Positions 33,376 through 42,976 of a stretch of 64,000 bases of DNA are shown one piece after another (positions within the stretch are counted from its first letter, which is position 1; every line of letters begins with the position of its first letter). Both the position numbers and the translations under genes were made by a program. The stretch is from Poriferisodalis sp965262965 (lineage in GTDB: Bacteria > Actinomycetota > Acidimicrobiia > Acidimicrobiales > Poriferisodalaceae). The notes below the pieces were generated by a model. It had not been told where the DNA came from. It worked only from the letters and a program-made list of their open reading frames with translations, and ran no database searches. Location: positions 3,534,001-3,598,000 of the forward strand of contig NZ_OZ253573.1 of assembly GCF_965262965.1 (NCBI RefSeq). Direction: 5' to 3'.

Positions 33376-35352
33376 ATGTCATGGTCGTTGAGATTGATGA
33401 AGCTCGTCGCTGCTGTCGGGTTGGTGATCGGCCTAGGGGCTTGCTCGTCCGCCGGCGATGCGCCCCAGGTCGAGTCGATCAGCTCGACTCTTGACGCCGA
33501 AGACCAACATGCCCATCAGCCGGCTGACGACGGGCGCACTGGCCATGACCACAACGCAACCAGGGAGGCTGCAGGAGACCCGTCGGTCTCCCTTGAGGTG
33601 CTGGTTGACCCCATGAGCGGCTGGAACCTCCACGTGACTGTGGACGGTTTCCGGCTGGCGCCGGAGCGGGCATCCACTGGACACGTCGACGGCGAAGGGC
33701 ACATGCACTTGTACGTTGACGGCAATAAGGTCGGCCGTCTCTACGGGCTCTGGCATCACATTGGGCATCTCAAGCCGGGCGATCACGAAGTGCGCATCGA
33801 GCTCTCATCGAATGATCACGCGACCTTGACCCGCGACGGGGAAGCCATCTCAGCAGCCGTCGTGGTGTCCGTCGATGAGGCAACAGAATCTCCTCCCCCG
33901 CCTTCTGCTGATGGTGGCGCGAGGCCGGGCGAAAAACCGCACGTCCATGAGGACGGTTCCGCCCACACCCATGGCGCTGGCGCACCGAAGGAATGGGTTG
34001 TGACGTACTCCTCGGATGGCTTGTTCGTGCCCGAGCGCCTAGAGATCGTCACAGGGGACACGGTGACTTTCGTGAACGAGTCCGGCTACGGGGTGTGGCC
34101 CGCCTCGAACATCCACCCGTCGCACGCGATCTACCCGACGTTCGACCCTCTGGGCGACATTCCGTCTGGGGAATCGTGGTCCTTCAGGTTCACTCGGAAT
34201 GGCACATGGCGCTACCACAACCACAGCCTCGCGTCGGAGACTGGTGTGATCGTTTCCTCGGGCGCTCCCGAGGAGGCACTGACACCGCTGGAGTTGGGTG
34301 CAGAGGTCCCGGAATTTCCTGAGCCGCCTTCGGGCACGAATCCTGTGGCGATCCTCAACGACTTGGACTCGCTTGAACTCTTCGTGTCGCTGTACGGGCC
34401 CGACGTAGCAGTGCACGCATTGCGCGAAGCGACAGAACTAACAGGGATCAGATGCCACGACATGGCACACCAAGCCGGTCGCGTGAGTTACCAGCTATTC
34501 GGGGCAGCGGCTTTCGCGATCACACCGCACGAGTGCGATTCGGGTGCAATCCATGGCGTGCTCGAGGCGCTGTTCGCTGAACGTGGCACCGCCCATCTGG
34601 AGGCAGACATGCGAACGGTGTGCAGAGGCATGAACTGGTACCGGGCCAACGACTGTTACCACGGTGTCGGCCACGGGATCATGGCATGGTCCGGCTACGA
34701 GCTGCACGAGTCATTGAGCATCTGCGACGTGCTCGACGAACAAGACAGGGAGCCATGCTACGCGGGAGTGTTCATGGAGAATGGCGTAGCCGGCGCCACC
34801 GGCTTGTCTGACCATCAGTCGGAGTACGTCAGCGTCGTGGATCCGCATTATCCGTGCAATGAGGTCGCTCGGCGCTACGTGCGTGCTTGCTACGACTGGC
34901 AGCCCTCGAATCTGCTGCTGCACATGAAGCTCACCGCGGACGATCTGGTTGAGTTCTGCGTGAGTGGTCTGATGGGCGAGGTGCGTGGATTGTGCGTTCG
35001 GTCATGGGCGTCGTTTCGTGCCAACTCCAATGAGCTGTGGTCCGACACCGCGGGATTGGCCGCCCTGTGCGAGAACGAACTCCTGACGGAGGGTGATCGC
35101 TACGACTGCATCGACGGCGTGTATATGTCCCGCTTCTCCGAGACCGCTTCCGCCTCAGTGATGACAGGCTTCTGCTCCTCCGTGGACGGCAATGAACTCC
35201 TGGGTCGTGACTTGGCCGACTGGTGCTGGGCAGGGCTGCTGCGCCTAGCGCCCCTCGTGCTCGACGAACCTGTCGATCTTGACGTGTTCTGCGAATCAAT
35301 CACCGGTCCCGACCGCCGCGCCGAGTGCGCTGCCGTCCTGGCCCAGCGCTAG
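33376..35352 (+). CDS. Lipoprotein with two beta domains, cupredoxin and Cys/His-rich domain (658 aa)
   Basis: The ATG at 33376 is preceded by GAGGTGATCAAG; GTG 33367 is inside that ribosome site. Lipobox LGAC (LVIGLGACSSAG). Residues about 70-155 (WNLHVTVDGFRLAPERASTG, MHLYVDGNKVGRLYGLWHHI) form an extra beta domain absent from the paralogue upstream. Then the His-rich VHEDGSAHTHGAG, the cupredoxin (DTVTFVNESGYGVWPASNIH, WRYHNHSLASETGVIV), and CHDMAHQAGRVSYQ, CYHGVGHGIMAWSGYELHES, EPCYAGVFMENGV. Ends with further Cys pairs. Paralogous to 31703-33337 over the cupredoxin and Cys/His parts. Confidence 0.7.
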   Translation: MSWSLRLMKLVAAVGLVIGLGACSSAGDAPQVESISSTLDAEDQHAHQPADDGRTGHDHNATREAAGDPSVSLEVLVDPMSGWNLHVTVDGFRLAPERASTGHVDGEGHMHLYVDGNKVGRLYGLWHHIGHLKPGDHEVRIELSSNDHATLTRDGEAISAAVVVSVDEATESPPPPSADGGARPGEKPHVHEDGSAHTHGAGAPKEWVVTYSSDGLFVPERLEIVTGDTVTFVNESGYGVWPASNIHPSHAIYPTFDPLGDIPSGESWSFRFTRNGTWRYHNHSLASETGVIVSSGAPEEALTPLELGAEVPEFPEPPSGTNPVAILNDLDSLELFVSLYGPDVAVHALREATELTGIRCHDMAHQAGRVSYQLFGAAAFAITPHECDSGAIHGVLEALFAERGTAHLEADMRTVCRGMNWYRANDCYHGVGHGIMAWSGYELHESLSICDVLDEQDREPCYAGVFMENGVAGATGLSDHQSEYVSVVDPHYPCNEVARRYVRACYDWQPSNLLLHMKLTADDLVEFCVSGLMGEVRGLCVRSWASFRANSNELWSDTAGLAALCENELLTEGDRYDCIDGVYMSRFSETASASVMTGFCSSVDGNELLGRDLADWCWAGLLRLAPLVLDEPVDLDVFCESITGPDRRAECAAVLAQR

Positions 35353-35481
35353 ACGATCTCCCCATCAGATCAATCGAAGCCATCAGAGAGACTGCAAGCC
35401 GATCACGGCGATTGCTCTGAGGGAGCGTCCGAAGAGCCGGTGTGCATATTCAAGATCACGGCTGAACACCGGAGGCATCAG

Positions 35482-35793
35482 ATGAGCAACGAGTCGCATT
35501 CACACTGGACGCTTAGATACGCTGCGGGCGCTGTTGTGCTGGCGGTGACGCTGGGCGCGTGCTCTGCCTCGAGCAACGGCAGCCCGCAACCCCCGACCGA
35601 TCCGGTGCCCTCCGAGTCAGCGCCTGCCGTCACGGAGCGATCGCCGGTAACTACGACAACATCGACGGCAGTCAGTTCGCCGGCAGCGACGACACCAACG
35701 GACACCACCCTGCCTCGTGTCGCCCAGCTGCCAGATGAGATCCCCGTCACGGTCGAGCCGTCAGGGAACGCCAAGACGAGCAACGGCAACTGA
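35482..35793 (+). CDS. Small Thr/Pro-rich lipoprotein (103 aa)
   Basis: ATG at 35482 with GGAGGCATCAG upstream. Signal peptide with lipobox TLGAC, then a low-complexity Ser/Thr/Pro tail without any fold. Probably a surface spacer or remnant lipoprotein. It follows the cupredoxin lipoproteins on the same strand. Confidence 0.55.
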   Translation: MSNESHSHWTLRYAAGAVVLAVTLGACSASSNGSPQPPTDPVPSESAPAVTERSPVTTTTSTAVSSPAATTPTDTTLPRVAQLPDEIPVTVEPSGNAKTSNGN

Positions 35794-35882
35794 CCTGCTG
35801 CTGGTCGACTACACCTGGCAATCCACGCCAGGGAGTGCCACACCCCGTTGGGAGAATGAGTCCAACCGGAAAAGGGAACACA

Positions 35883-37781
35883 ATGCCCCAGCAAGCCCGA
35901 AACAACCGAGCAAACCACCCCGCCAACCGCGCTCTTGCGGCGATGGCCGCAGCCGTGCTGCTGTCAGTCGTGCCGCTAGTTGCTCACGCCGGGGCTGCGC
36001 CTGATGATCTTGCGTCCGTCCAAGTCGTGCGCTACGGCGGCGCTGATCGCTATGCGACGTCGTTGGGGATTGCTGAGGCGTTCGCCGCCGAAGCGGACGG
36101 ATCTTTGGACACCGTGGTGATGGTGTCGGGTGTGCATTGGACTGACGCTGTAGTGGCTGCGTCGGTGGCGGGCCGTTTCGACGCGCCGGTGCTGATGACC
36201 CCGCCGGATCGGCTGCTCGGCGACACGCTCGTGTGGCTGTCCAACGTCGGCGTCGAGCGCGTTGTCGTGGTCAGCGCTGACCCGCCTGACCGTGATCCGA
36301 CGGTCAGCGCTGATGTCACTGATGCGCTCCGGCTCGGCGGCTTCGACGTGGAGCGGGTGTCGGGCAACGACCAGTACCGCACCGGCGTGGCCGCAGCGCA
36401 GAGGCTGGGCGGGGCAGGCGGACTCGCCCGTTTCGGTCCGACCGCGATCATCGCATCGGGCGAAGTGTTCGCCGATGCGCTTGTCGCCGGCCCGCTTGCC
36501 GCCAAGAACAGACTGCCGCTGTTGCTCACACCCAAGATGGGGCTGCATCCCGACGTTTCTGAGTATCTGACCGACGCGGGCGTCAAGCGTGTCGTGTTGA
36601 TGGGCGGCACTGCTGCGCTGTCCGCTGACGTCCAGAGCGGCATCGAAGCGCTGGGCATCATCGTGGACCGCATGGCCGGAGCCACCCGGTTCGAGACCGC
36701 CACGAAGTTCGCCGCCTATGCCGCCCGTCACGGCGGCGACTGCTGGGCCGACGATGAGGTCGGGCTGGCTCGAGCGTTCCTGCCGTTCGACTCGTTCAGC
36801 GCCGCTCCGCTGCTCGCCCAACTGTGCGCCCCAGCGGTGCTCACCGACCCGGCTGCGATCCCCGACACGACCACTGAGTTCCTCAACGAAGCCCGTCAAG
36901 GTCACGAGCGGATCACGCTGCGGGTGTTCGGCGGCGACGCCGCCGTGTCCCAGGACGCCATCGACACCTATCTCGATGCGACCGAGCCGACAGCCGACGG
37001 CAACTACAAAAACCGTTCAGAGAACTCAGTTCTGCCCGCGACCGACCGGTACTTCATCGACCACGACGAAGCCGCGGCACTGTTCCCGGACTGCAACCCT
37101 GCCCCGGACTACAACGAGAACACGCTTCGCATTCTTCGCGAACTGCAAGAGCGCTACGCGGGCTTCGACACCGAGATCACCACCGGCCCGTTCGGAAGCA
37201 CGACCATCGACTTCACCACTGGCTGGTGGACCGACGACACGCTCCTGTTCGTCTACGGCCCGACCTACCCCGAGATCAACGTCGAGTGGGCCAAAGCCAA
37301 CGTCACGATGTGGGCGTGGAACCAGATCGGGTTCGGCTGGCGCCATGCATATGTCGCAATACCCGGGCAGAAGTTAGTGTCTGCTGACGGCAGTTTCCGA
37401 GGCGTCTACGAGCGCATCGTGCTCGACGGCTACGACGAATCCGTCAGCGCCCAGGAGTTCGTGCATCATCTCGGCGCTCATCGGGCACGCCGCGTCGACA
37501 TCGACAACGACAAGGCGTGGATCGCTGACGGCGGGCTACTGCTGTGGGGTTGGGCTCTGTTCATGCACGCCTTCCCGCCGGTGGATCGTGAGCCTGCCGC
37601 GTGGGGGATGCACACCCTGCTGACGACTCGCCATCCGTCGTGTGTGGCCCGTGAGACTCTGAAACTCTGCGACGCACCGTTCTCCGCTGCCACGTCGCCG
37701 CATCTGCGCAACGACGAGCACGCCTCGCCGCTGGGGATCGCGCTGTGGAACCTTGTGTGCGGGGAGCACCCGCAGACCTAA
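35883..37781 (+). CDS. Secreted protein with three cell-wall-binding type-2 repeats (632 aa)
   Basis: ATG at 35883 after AAAGGGAACACA. A signal peptide ends near HAGAAPDD. Three CWB2 repeats cover about residues 40-325: VVRYGGADRYATSLGIAEAF, VERVSGNDQYRTGVAAAQRL and VDRMAGATRFETATKFAAYA, with the typical LVAGPLAAKNRLPLLLTP and KRVVLMGGTAALS. They anchor proteins to the cell wall. The C-terminal 300 residues are of unknown fold (WWTDDTLLFVYGPTYPEINV, AQEFVHHLGAHRARRV); the latter could be a worn-out peptidase site but I would not claim activity. Confidence 0.82.
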   Translation: MPQQARNNRANHPANRALAAMAAAVLLSVVPLVAHAGAAPDDLASVQVVRYGGADRYATSLGIAEAFAAEADGSLDTVVMVSGVHWTDAVVAASVAGRFDAPVLMTPPDRLLGDTLVWLSNVGVERVVVVSADPPDRDPTVSADVTDALRLGGFDVERVSGNDQYRTGVAAAQRLGGAGGLARFGPTAIIASGEVFADALVAGPLAAKNRLPLLLTPKMGLHPDVSEYLTDAGVKRVVLMGGTAALSADVQSGIEALGIIVDRMAGATRFETATKFAAYAARHGGDCWADDEVGLARAFLPFDSFSAAPLLAQLCAPAVLTDPAAIPDTTTEFLNEARQGHERITLRVFGGDAAVSQDAIDTYLDATEPTADGNYKNRSENSVLPATDRYFIDHDEAAALFPDCNPAPDYNENTLRILRELQERYAGFDTEITTGPFGSTTIDFTTGWWTDDTLLFVYGPTYPEINVEWAKANVTMWAWNQIGFGWRHAYVAIPGQKLVSADGSFRGVYERIVLDGYDESVSAQEFVHHLGAHRARRVDIDNDKAWIADGGLLLWGWALFMHAFPPVDREPAAWGMHTLLTTRHPSCVARETLKLCDAPFSAATSPHLRNDEHASPLGIALWNLVCGEHPQT

Positions 37782-37797
37782 CGGGACTGTTCAGCAG

Positions 37798-37830
37798 AGC
37801 CTTCCGCAATGGGGCCGGTTGCGGAAGGCT
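37798..37830 (+). terminator. Perfect 12-bp hairpin after the CWB2 gene
   Basis: AGCCTTCCGCAA (37798-37809) pairs perfectly with TTGCGGAAGGCT (37819-37830) around a 9-base loop, 17 bases after the stop at 37781. No T run follows. Likely the transcription terminator of the gene cluster. Confidence 0.7.
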
Positions 37831-38113
37831 CGACGCTAGGCACCGACAGGCTCAGCGGGGATGCCGACTCGTTCCTCGATGCGAGCCACCCGTTCCCTGA
37901 CTCTGGGCTCCATCCATGGCGTAGCCGCTCGGCTGCGCCCTCAACCGGAGGCCAGGTTCCGAACGTTCTTGCGATTCCGAACGCGCTGGATGTGCCCCAG
38001 TACCCGCCTCCACAAAGACGGTATTCCGAAGTCGAATATCAGCCCGCGGCTGACGTCAGCACTCGGGAAGAGCGCTTCTTTCTCATTGGGCGACGCTTTC
38101 AGGTCCACGAAAT
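37831..38113. other. Intergenic stretch, no gene seen
   Basis: A 283-base gap between the hairpin and the stop of the convergent membrane-protein gene. Frames here have no start with a ribosome site and no protein-like composition. Confidence 0.4.
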
Positions 38114-38656
38114 TCACCGTAACACCGTAACCAAAATGGCTGCGACCACGTAGACGACCAAGAGTGTGAGGGCTGCTTGGGCGCCAACCAAGCGTTGCGT
38201 CCAACGCACGATGCGCTCGTTGTGATTGAAGTGCCCCAGGAACGCACCTACGAGGTGGCGTTGCAGGCGCGGCAGTGCGTTGACGGTGCCAGGGAAATCC
38301 GTCAGCACGTCGAACTCGGCGATTTCTCTCCAGTGTCTCGCAGCGGTGTGAGTCTTGATCCAGAAAACGCCGTTGACGAGCGCGGCCACCACGAAGACAA
38401 CAGCAATGAATGCCAACCATCCCGACTGCAGGCCCATAGCAGTCTCCGTGTCGGCCCCCTCCGACCGGAATGCGGGAGCGACGGAAACGGCGGTCACGAA
38501 GATTGCCGTCATGGCGAGGAACCCAGCGACGATCATCTGGGATTGCCGCTGGGCACTAACAAGGCGGGCATCCTGCTTGTTGCGGATCTCCCGGACCTCA
38601 GTGAGGACTTGCCCCCACGCGAGAGCCGCATCGCTGTCAGTTGGGCCGTTTGACAC
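38114..38656 (-). CDS. Small integral membrane protein (180 aa)
   Basis: The N-terminal 40 residues are a polar helix (LTEVREIRNKQDARLVSAQR), followed by a membrane segment (MIVAGFLAMTAIFVTAVSVA), a second (GWLAFIAVVFVVAALVNGVF) and a third at the end (ALTLLVVYVVAAILVTVL). Function unknown; this layout is common among unnamed actinobacterial membrane proteins. It is divergent from the surface-protein gene at 38837. Confidence 0.65.
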   Translation of the reverse strand: MSNGPTDSDAALAWGQVLTEVREIRNKQDARLVSAQRQSQMIVAGFLAMTAIFVTAVSVAPAFRSEGADTETAMGLQSGWLAFIAVVFVVAALVNGVFWIKTHTAARHWREIAEFDVLTDFPGTVNALPRLQRHLVGAFLGHFNHNERIVRWTQRLVGAQAALTLLVVYVVAAILVTVLR

Positions 38657-38836
38657 GGCACATCTCGCTGATCTGGTCTGAAATCAGAGCAACGATCACG
38701 ATCTCAGTTTCCCAGCCCGACCCCATGTGCCTCAACCTAACGGTCTTCACCTGGTCGCTGATCGGCAGGCCCTTGGGGTGCGGCGAACGGGCCGATGCCC
38801 ATATTCGACGGTATGTCTCTACGTCGGAGGTCTCCG

Positions 38837-41800
38837 ATGGATGCCATTGCCGAAAACCCCGTCGACAACACGACCCGCTGGCGTTTTGTCGTCGCGGCGC
38901 TGTTCGTCATAGCTGGCGCGGCCGTAGCAGCGGTCTTGCTGGACAGCGAACCGGCTGCAGCGCACGATCCGACGTGCGGACTCTGGGGATGCCAACACAC
39001 CGACCATCCCCCGCCGCCACCACCACCTCCGCCACCGCCTTGTCAGCCATGGCCCAACTGCAACCGGAACCCCCCACCTCCACCACCACCACCTCCACCA
39101 CCACCACCTCCGCCACCGTCTTGTCAGCCATGGCCCAACTGCAACCAAAACCCCCCACCTCCACCACCACCACCTCCACCACCTCCGCCACCGTCTTGTC
39201 AGCCATGGCCCAACTGCAACCAAAACCCCCCACCTCCACCACCGTCTTGTCAGCCATGGCCCAACTGCAACCAAAACCCCCCACCTCCACCACCACCACC
39301 GCCACCACCTCCGCCACCGTCTTGTCAGCCATGGCCCAACTGCAACCAAAACCCCCCACCGCCACCACCGCCCCCGCCTCCGCAATGCCCTGTCGGGACG
39401 ACCGGCACCCCGCCGAACTGCGCACCTGTCGAAGACGACGATCTGGACCAAGACGACGACGACGAAGACGTCGATGACCGGCCGACGTACAGCCCTGATG
39501 ACACGGCGTCGGGCCGTTGCGGAGGCAGCGATGTCGAGGAGACCGGCTCGAACGGCAACACGGTCTGCCGCCCTTTGACCGATGAGGAACTCGAGGACGA
39601 CGACGGCAACGCCAGGGTGCAGTGCATCCAGCGCGACGGCGAGTTGCACACCACGACATTCCTTGCGGTGGACCCGCCGGGCTGCCCGGGGGGCAGCGTG
39701 GGTGCCGACACGAGCATCACGGACCCGTTCTGGCAGGACGTGTGGGACGACAGGTGCGCCGCGGAAGGCGCCAACAACTGGGATCAGGGCCTCAACGACG
39801 GAGCTGGTGGATGCTCGGGCTTGATCGATGACAACGGCGACAGCCAGCACCCGTGCTTCGACGGCGAGTCGTGGGTCATCGTCGACACTGACACCGAGGG
39901 CTGCGGTGCATCGCAATGCCCTGTGCCGGGCGATCTCGGAAACTTCATTTCCGGCACTAACGGCATGTGGGACGAGGCGACTCAGACATGCGGCGGTGGC
40001 GGTGGATCAACTACCCCGGGGAACAGCGACACTCCAGGAGGCACGGTCGACACAGAGTTGTGCCACGACAACGTTTACCGGCCTGCTGGCACCTGCCCGC
40101 CGCCGCCCCCGGACTACACGCCGACGCCGACTGAGCCACGTCCGGGCAATCTGCTGGCTTGCCGTGCGAGCTCGACGGTGCGCCTCTCGTGGTCTGCGGT
40201 GACGGTCGCCAACCCGCAGACCGGCTTCGATCTGGACGGCTGGGAGATCGAATGGGGAATTCAAGGCTCAGCGTCGACCACCACGGCCTCGCTGGCCAAG
40301 ACCGCACGTTCCTACAGCCGAGTGCTGTCTACTTCGAACGCTTGGACGATCACCCTGACGCCGATGCTGGACTCTGGCAGCGTCGGGTCGCATTCCTCGT
40401 CGATTGACATTCCGTCCGGCGATCCGCCCTCCGGGCAGTGCCCGGCGCCGCCGCCGTTGCCGATCCCGACAGTGATGGCGTGCCGCTCGACGAACGGCAT
40501 TGAGGTCACATGGACGACCCCGCCCGGCACCGGCGTGGGCACCGGCTGGGTCATCGACGTGAACGAATGGACCGGCTCGGTCGGGCATTACACCTCCTAC
40601 AGCATCACCAGTTCAAACGCGTTGCCATGGGCAGACCGAGCAGTGACGCTCCCTGTGCCTGCCGGGCAGGCATACCTGCTCACTGTCGTGGCATACGACG
40701 CAGGCCCGCCGGCCCGCTGGGGCTCCTATTCCACGTTGTCGGATGACACCGCTGCCGATCAGCCCGAAGCCGGCTGCGGCCCGCCGCCACCGCCTGCCGT
40801 GCCTGGGGGGCTGCCCGATCCGGCACCGGCCCTTGCATGCCTCGCGACGCAGTTCACTGGCCGCTTTACGAGCTGGGCTGACTCGGCGCCGGCGAACTGG
40901 GAACGCGAAGCCGAGTACGAGGCCGAGTATCTGGACACGTCGAGTGTGTGGCGGTCGATGCCGGTGACGGTGGACACCACCGGTGAGTTGATCTTCGCCG
41001 GGCCCGCCGACTCGGGCAACGCTGTCGATGTCCGTGTCCGTGGCCGTGGCCGCCATCGTGAGCAAGTCGGTGGCGTGTGGAGCCCGTGGTCCTCGTGGGG
41101 GTCGTGGAGCGGCTGGCACTCGCACAGCACGCCGACATGCCCAGTGGGGGCGCCAAGCCCGCCGACCGTGCCGGCAGCACCAACCCTGACGCTCGCATGC
41201 ACGGCCACGCAATTCAGCAGCCGGTTCACGAGCTGGGCCGACGGAGCACCGACCGGTTGGGACCGCGAAGCGGAGTACGAGGCCGGATACCGACGCAACG
41301 GCACCACCGGACCGTGGACCGCAACGCCTGTGACGACCCACTCGAGCGGCGACCTGATCTTCACCGGGCCATCCGATGCCGGCCACGAGATCGAAGTGCG
41401 AGTCCGTGGCCGCGGCCGGCACCGTGAGCAAGTCAGCGGCACATGGAGTGCATGGTCGTCATGGTCCGGCTGGAGCGGTTGGCACACCGACAACACCTCG
41501 CCGTGCCCGGTGCCGGCACCAGCAACACCACCGGTGTTGCCTGCCCCGACGCTGACGCTGACCTGCGGGCCGACTCAGTTCACCGGAATGTTCACCGGCT
41601 GGGCAGACAGCGCGCTGGCGAATTGGAATCGCCAGCACGAATATGTGGCTGAGTACCGCCGCGCGGGTACGAGCGGTGCTTGGACCTCAGCGACTGTGAC
41701 GGTCCTGCCCGCTAATCAGGTGCGCATCTCAGGCCCGGCCGATCCCGGCCACGCCATCGACGTGCAGGTGCGCGGCCGTGGCCGTCACCAGCAGCAGATC

Positions 41801-42274
41801 AACAGCACATGGTCCGCTTGGTCATCTTGGGGAACGTGGAGCGGCTGGCATCCCTTCACCACGAGCTCTTGCCCGCATCCGCCGCCGCCGACTCCGCAAG
41901 CACCGACGACGACCATCGTGTGTGATCCGCCCACTGGGACGATCACCGGCTTCGTCGTGCGGGTCGACTCTCAGCCGCCATTGCTGCTGGGCGGTCCCTA
42001 CGAGTGGCGGTACACGGTCACGTGGCTGGACGGCTATGTCCAACTGTCGACCGCAGTGTCGAAGAGCAGAACGCTCGCTGTGGGTGCCACATCAGCAACG
42101 CTCACGCTCACCATTGACGTGTCAGCCCACTCAGATGTGCTGAGCATCAGAGTGGAAGCCCAAGCACGACGGACCACCCCGGGCGCACCGTGGAGCACAC
42201 CGTCGCCGCAGAGCGCCCCCGGCTACGACAGTTCTTGCGACGGGCGGGTCGACCTGCACGGCACCGCAAGCTGA
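38837..42274 (+). CDS. Large secreted Pro-rich repeat surface protein (1145 aa)
   Basis: The ATG at 38837 lies 6 bases after GGAGG. An N-terminal signal or anchor (VVAALFVIAGAAVAAVLLD) ends near SEPAAAHDP. Residues about 45-190 hold five units of CQPWPNCN plus long proline runs. A Cys-rich acidic region (about 190-430) follows, then fibronectin-III-like domains. Three clear modules (about 655-1030) share TQFTGRFTSWADSAPANW, VRVRGRGRHREQ and WSPWSSWGSWSGWHS. The protein ends without an LPXTG or membrane tail. Likely a stalk-like surface or matrix protein. Confidence 0.8.
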   Translation: MDAIAENPVDNTTRWRFVVAALFVIAGAAVAAVLLDSEPAAAHDPTCGLWGCQHTDHPPPPPPPPPPPCQPWPNCNRNPPPPPPPPPPPPPPPPSCQPWPNCNQNPPPPPPPPPPPPPPSCQPWPNCNQNPPPPPPSCQPWPNCNQNPPPPPPPPPPPPPPSCQPWPNCNQNPPPPPPPPPPQCPVGTTGTPPNCAPVEDDDLDQDDDDEDVDDRPTYSPDDTASGRCGGSDVEETGSNGNTVCRPLTDEELEDDDGNARVQCIQRDGELHTTTFLAVDPPGCPGGSVGADTSITDPFWQDVWDDRCAAEGANNWDQGLNDGAGGCSGLIDDNGDSQHPCFDGESWVIVDTDTEGCGASQCPVPGDLGNFISGTNGMWDEATQTCGGGGGSTTPGNSDTPGGTVDTELCHDNVYRPAGTCPPPPPDYTPTPTEPRPGNLLACRASSTVRLSWSAVTVANPQTGFDLDGWEIEWGIQGSASTTTASLAKTARSYSRVLSTSNAWTITLTPMLDSGSVGSHSSSIDIPSGDPPSGQCPAPPPLPIPTVMACRSTNGIEVTWTTPPGTGVGTGWVIDVNEWTGSVGHYTSYSITSSNALPWADRAVTLPVPAGQAYLLTVVAYDAGPPARWGSYSTLSDDTAADQPEAGCGPPPPPAVPGGLPDPAPALACLATQFTGRFTSWADSAPANWEREAEYEAEYLDTSSVWRSMPVTVDTTGELIFAGPADSGNAVDVRVRGRGRHREQVGGVWSPWSSWGSWSGWHSHSTPTCPVGAPSPPTVPAAPTLTLACTATQFSSRFTSWADGAPTGWDREAEYEAGYRRNGTTGPWTATPVTTHSSGDLIFTGPSDAGHEIEVRVRGRGRHREQVSGTWSAWSSWSGWSGWHTDNTSPCPVPAPATPPVLPAPTLTLTCGPTQFTGMFTGWADSALANWNRQHEYVAEYRRAGTSGAWTSATVTVLPANQVRISGPADPGHAIDVQVRGRGRHQQQINSTWSAWSSWGTWSGWHPFTTSSCPHPPPPTPQAPTTTIVCDPPTGTITGFVVRVDSQPPLLLGGPYEWRYTVTWLDGYVQLSTAVSKSRTLAVGATSATLTLTIDVSAHSDVLSIRVEAQARRTTPGAPWSTPSPQSAPGYDSSCDGRVDLHGTAS
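39041..39390 (+). repeat. Tandem repeats coding CQPWPNCN plus poly-proline
   Basis: TGTCAGCCATGGCCCAACTG recurs at 39041, 39122, 39197, 39248 and 39323, separated by variable CCACCT/CCACCA runs coding proline. Four of five units read CQPWPNCNQN, the first CQPWPNCNRN. Near-identical DNA and variable spacer length imply recent expansion and contraction. Confidence 0.9.
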
Positions 42275-42303
42275 GAGCCATGCATCTCGGCATTCTTTGA
42301 ACC

Positions 42304-42939
42304 ATGCCTCAATCCATCGACTCATATGCCAAGGGCGACGGCACGCTCGTCCGCAAGCACACGCGAGATGGGCCGGCTCGAGCCAGCGCTTCTGCTGACG
42401 CCACACGCCGCCGGACCGCGCGTGCTGCGGCGATGGCTGCGGACGAGCAGCATGTCGCTGGTTTGCACCAGTCGCCGTCGCTGGGCAGTCGCGACGAGAC
42501 CGCTGATGTCGCGTTCGCCGCGGTGAGCGGAGCTGCAAAAACGGCGCTGAGCACCCCCGACGCCACCCTTCGCGAAGCCGGCTACGCAGCCGGGGGTGTC
42601 CCCGGCGCGCCCGCTCTCACCGTCGACAAGATCGTTGATGCTGTCGGAGAGGCACGCGGCGAGCTCGGCGGCGTCGGGGAGCTGTCGCCCGATGAGGCCA
42701 GCGAGGTCCGCAGCGGCGTCGAGGGGTTCATCCCGGCCGACACCGAAGACGCACTGCGGCGGGTCGACAGCGCGTACGACCGGATCGACACCGAGATGTC
42801 GCAAGTGACGGGCTCGCCCTACGTCGACGAATTCATCAGCGAGACCGAAGCGGCCGTGGAGGCCGCTGCTGGCAGTGTCCTCACACGAGCAGCATCTCGC
42901 CAGTTCGTCGCCGACGCCACAGCCGATTGGCCGCTCTAG
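42304..42939 (+). CDS. Unknown Ala/Glu-rich protein (211 aa)
   Basis: ATG at 42304, 30 bases after the surface-protein gene. The first 60 residues are basic (YAKGDGTLVRKHTRDGPARA) and the rest is acidic, helical and Ala-rich (VDKIVDAVGEARGELGGVGE, ISETEAAVEAAAGSVLTRAA). No signal peptide. No family recognised. Confidence 0.55.
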   Translation: MPQSIDSYAKGDGTLVRKHTRDGPARASASADATRRRTARAAAMAADEQHVAGLHQSPSLGSRDETADVAFAAVSGAAKTALSTPDATLREAGYAAGGVPGAPALTVDKIVDAVGEARGELGGVGELSPDEASEVRSGVEGFIPADTEDALRRVDSAYDRIDTEMSQVTGSPYVDEFISETEAAVEAAAGSVLTRAASRQFVADATADWPL

Positions 42940-42976
42940 GACCGTGGGACGAACCTCGAGATTCTTGGCATGATCG

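Noticed and set aside
39041..39390. Possible CRISPR array
   Set aside because: The repeats are in frame, code CQPWPNCN and proline runs, and have no unique spacers.
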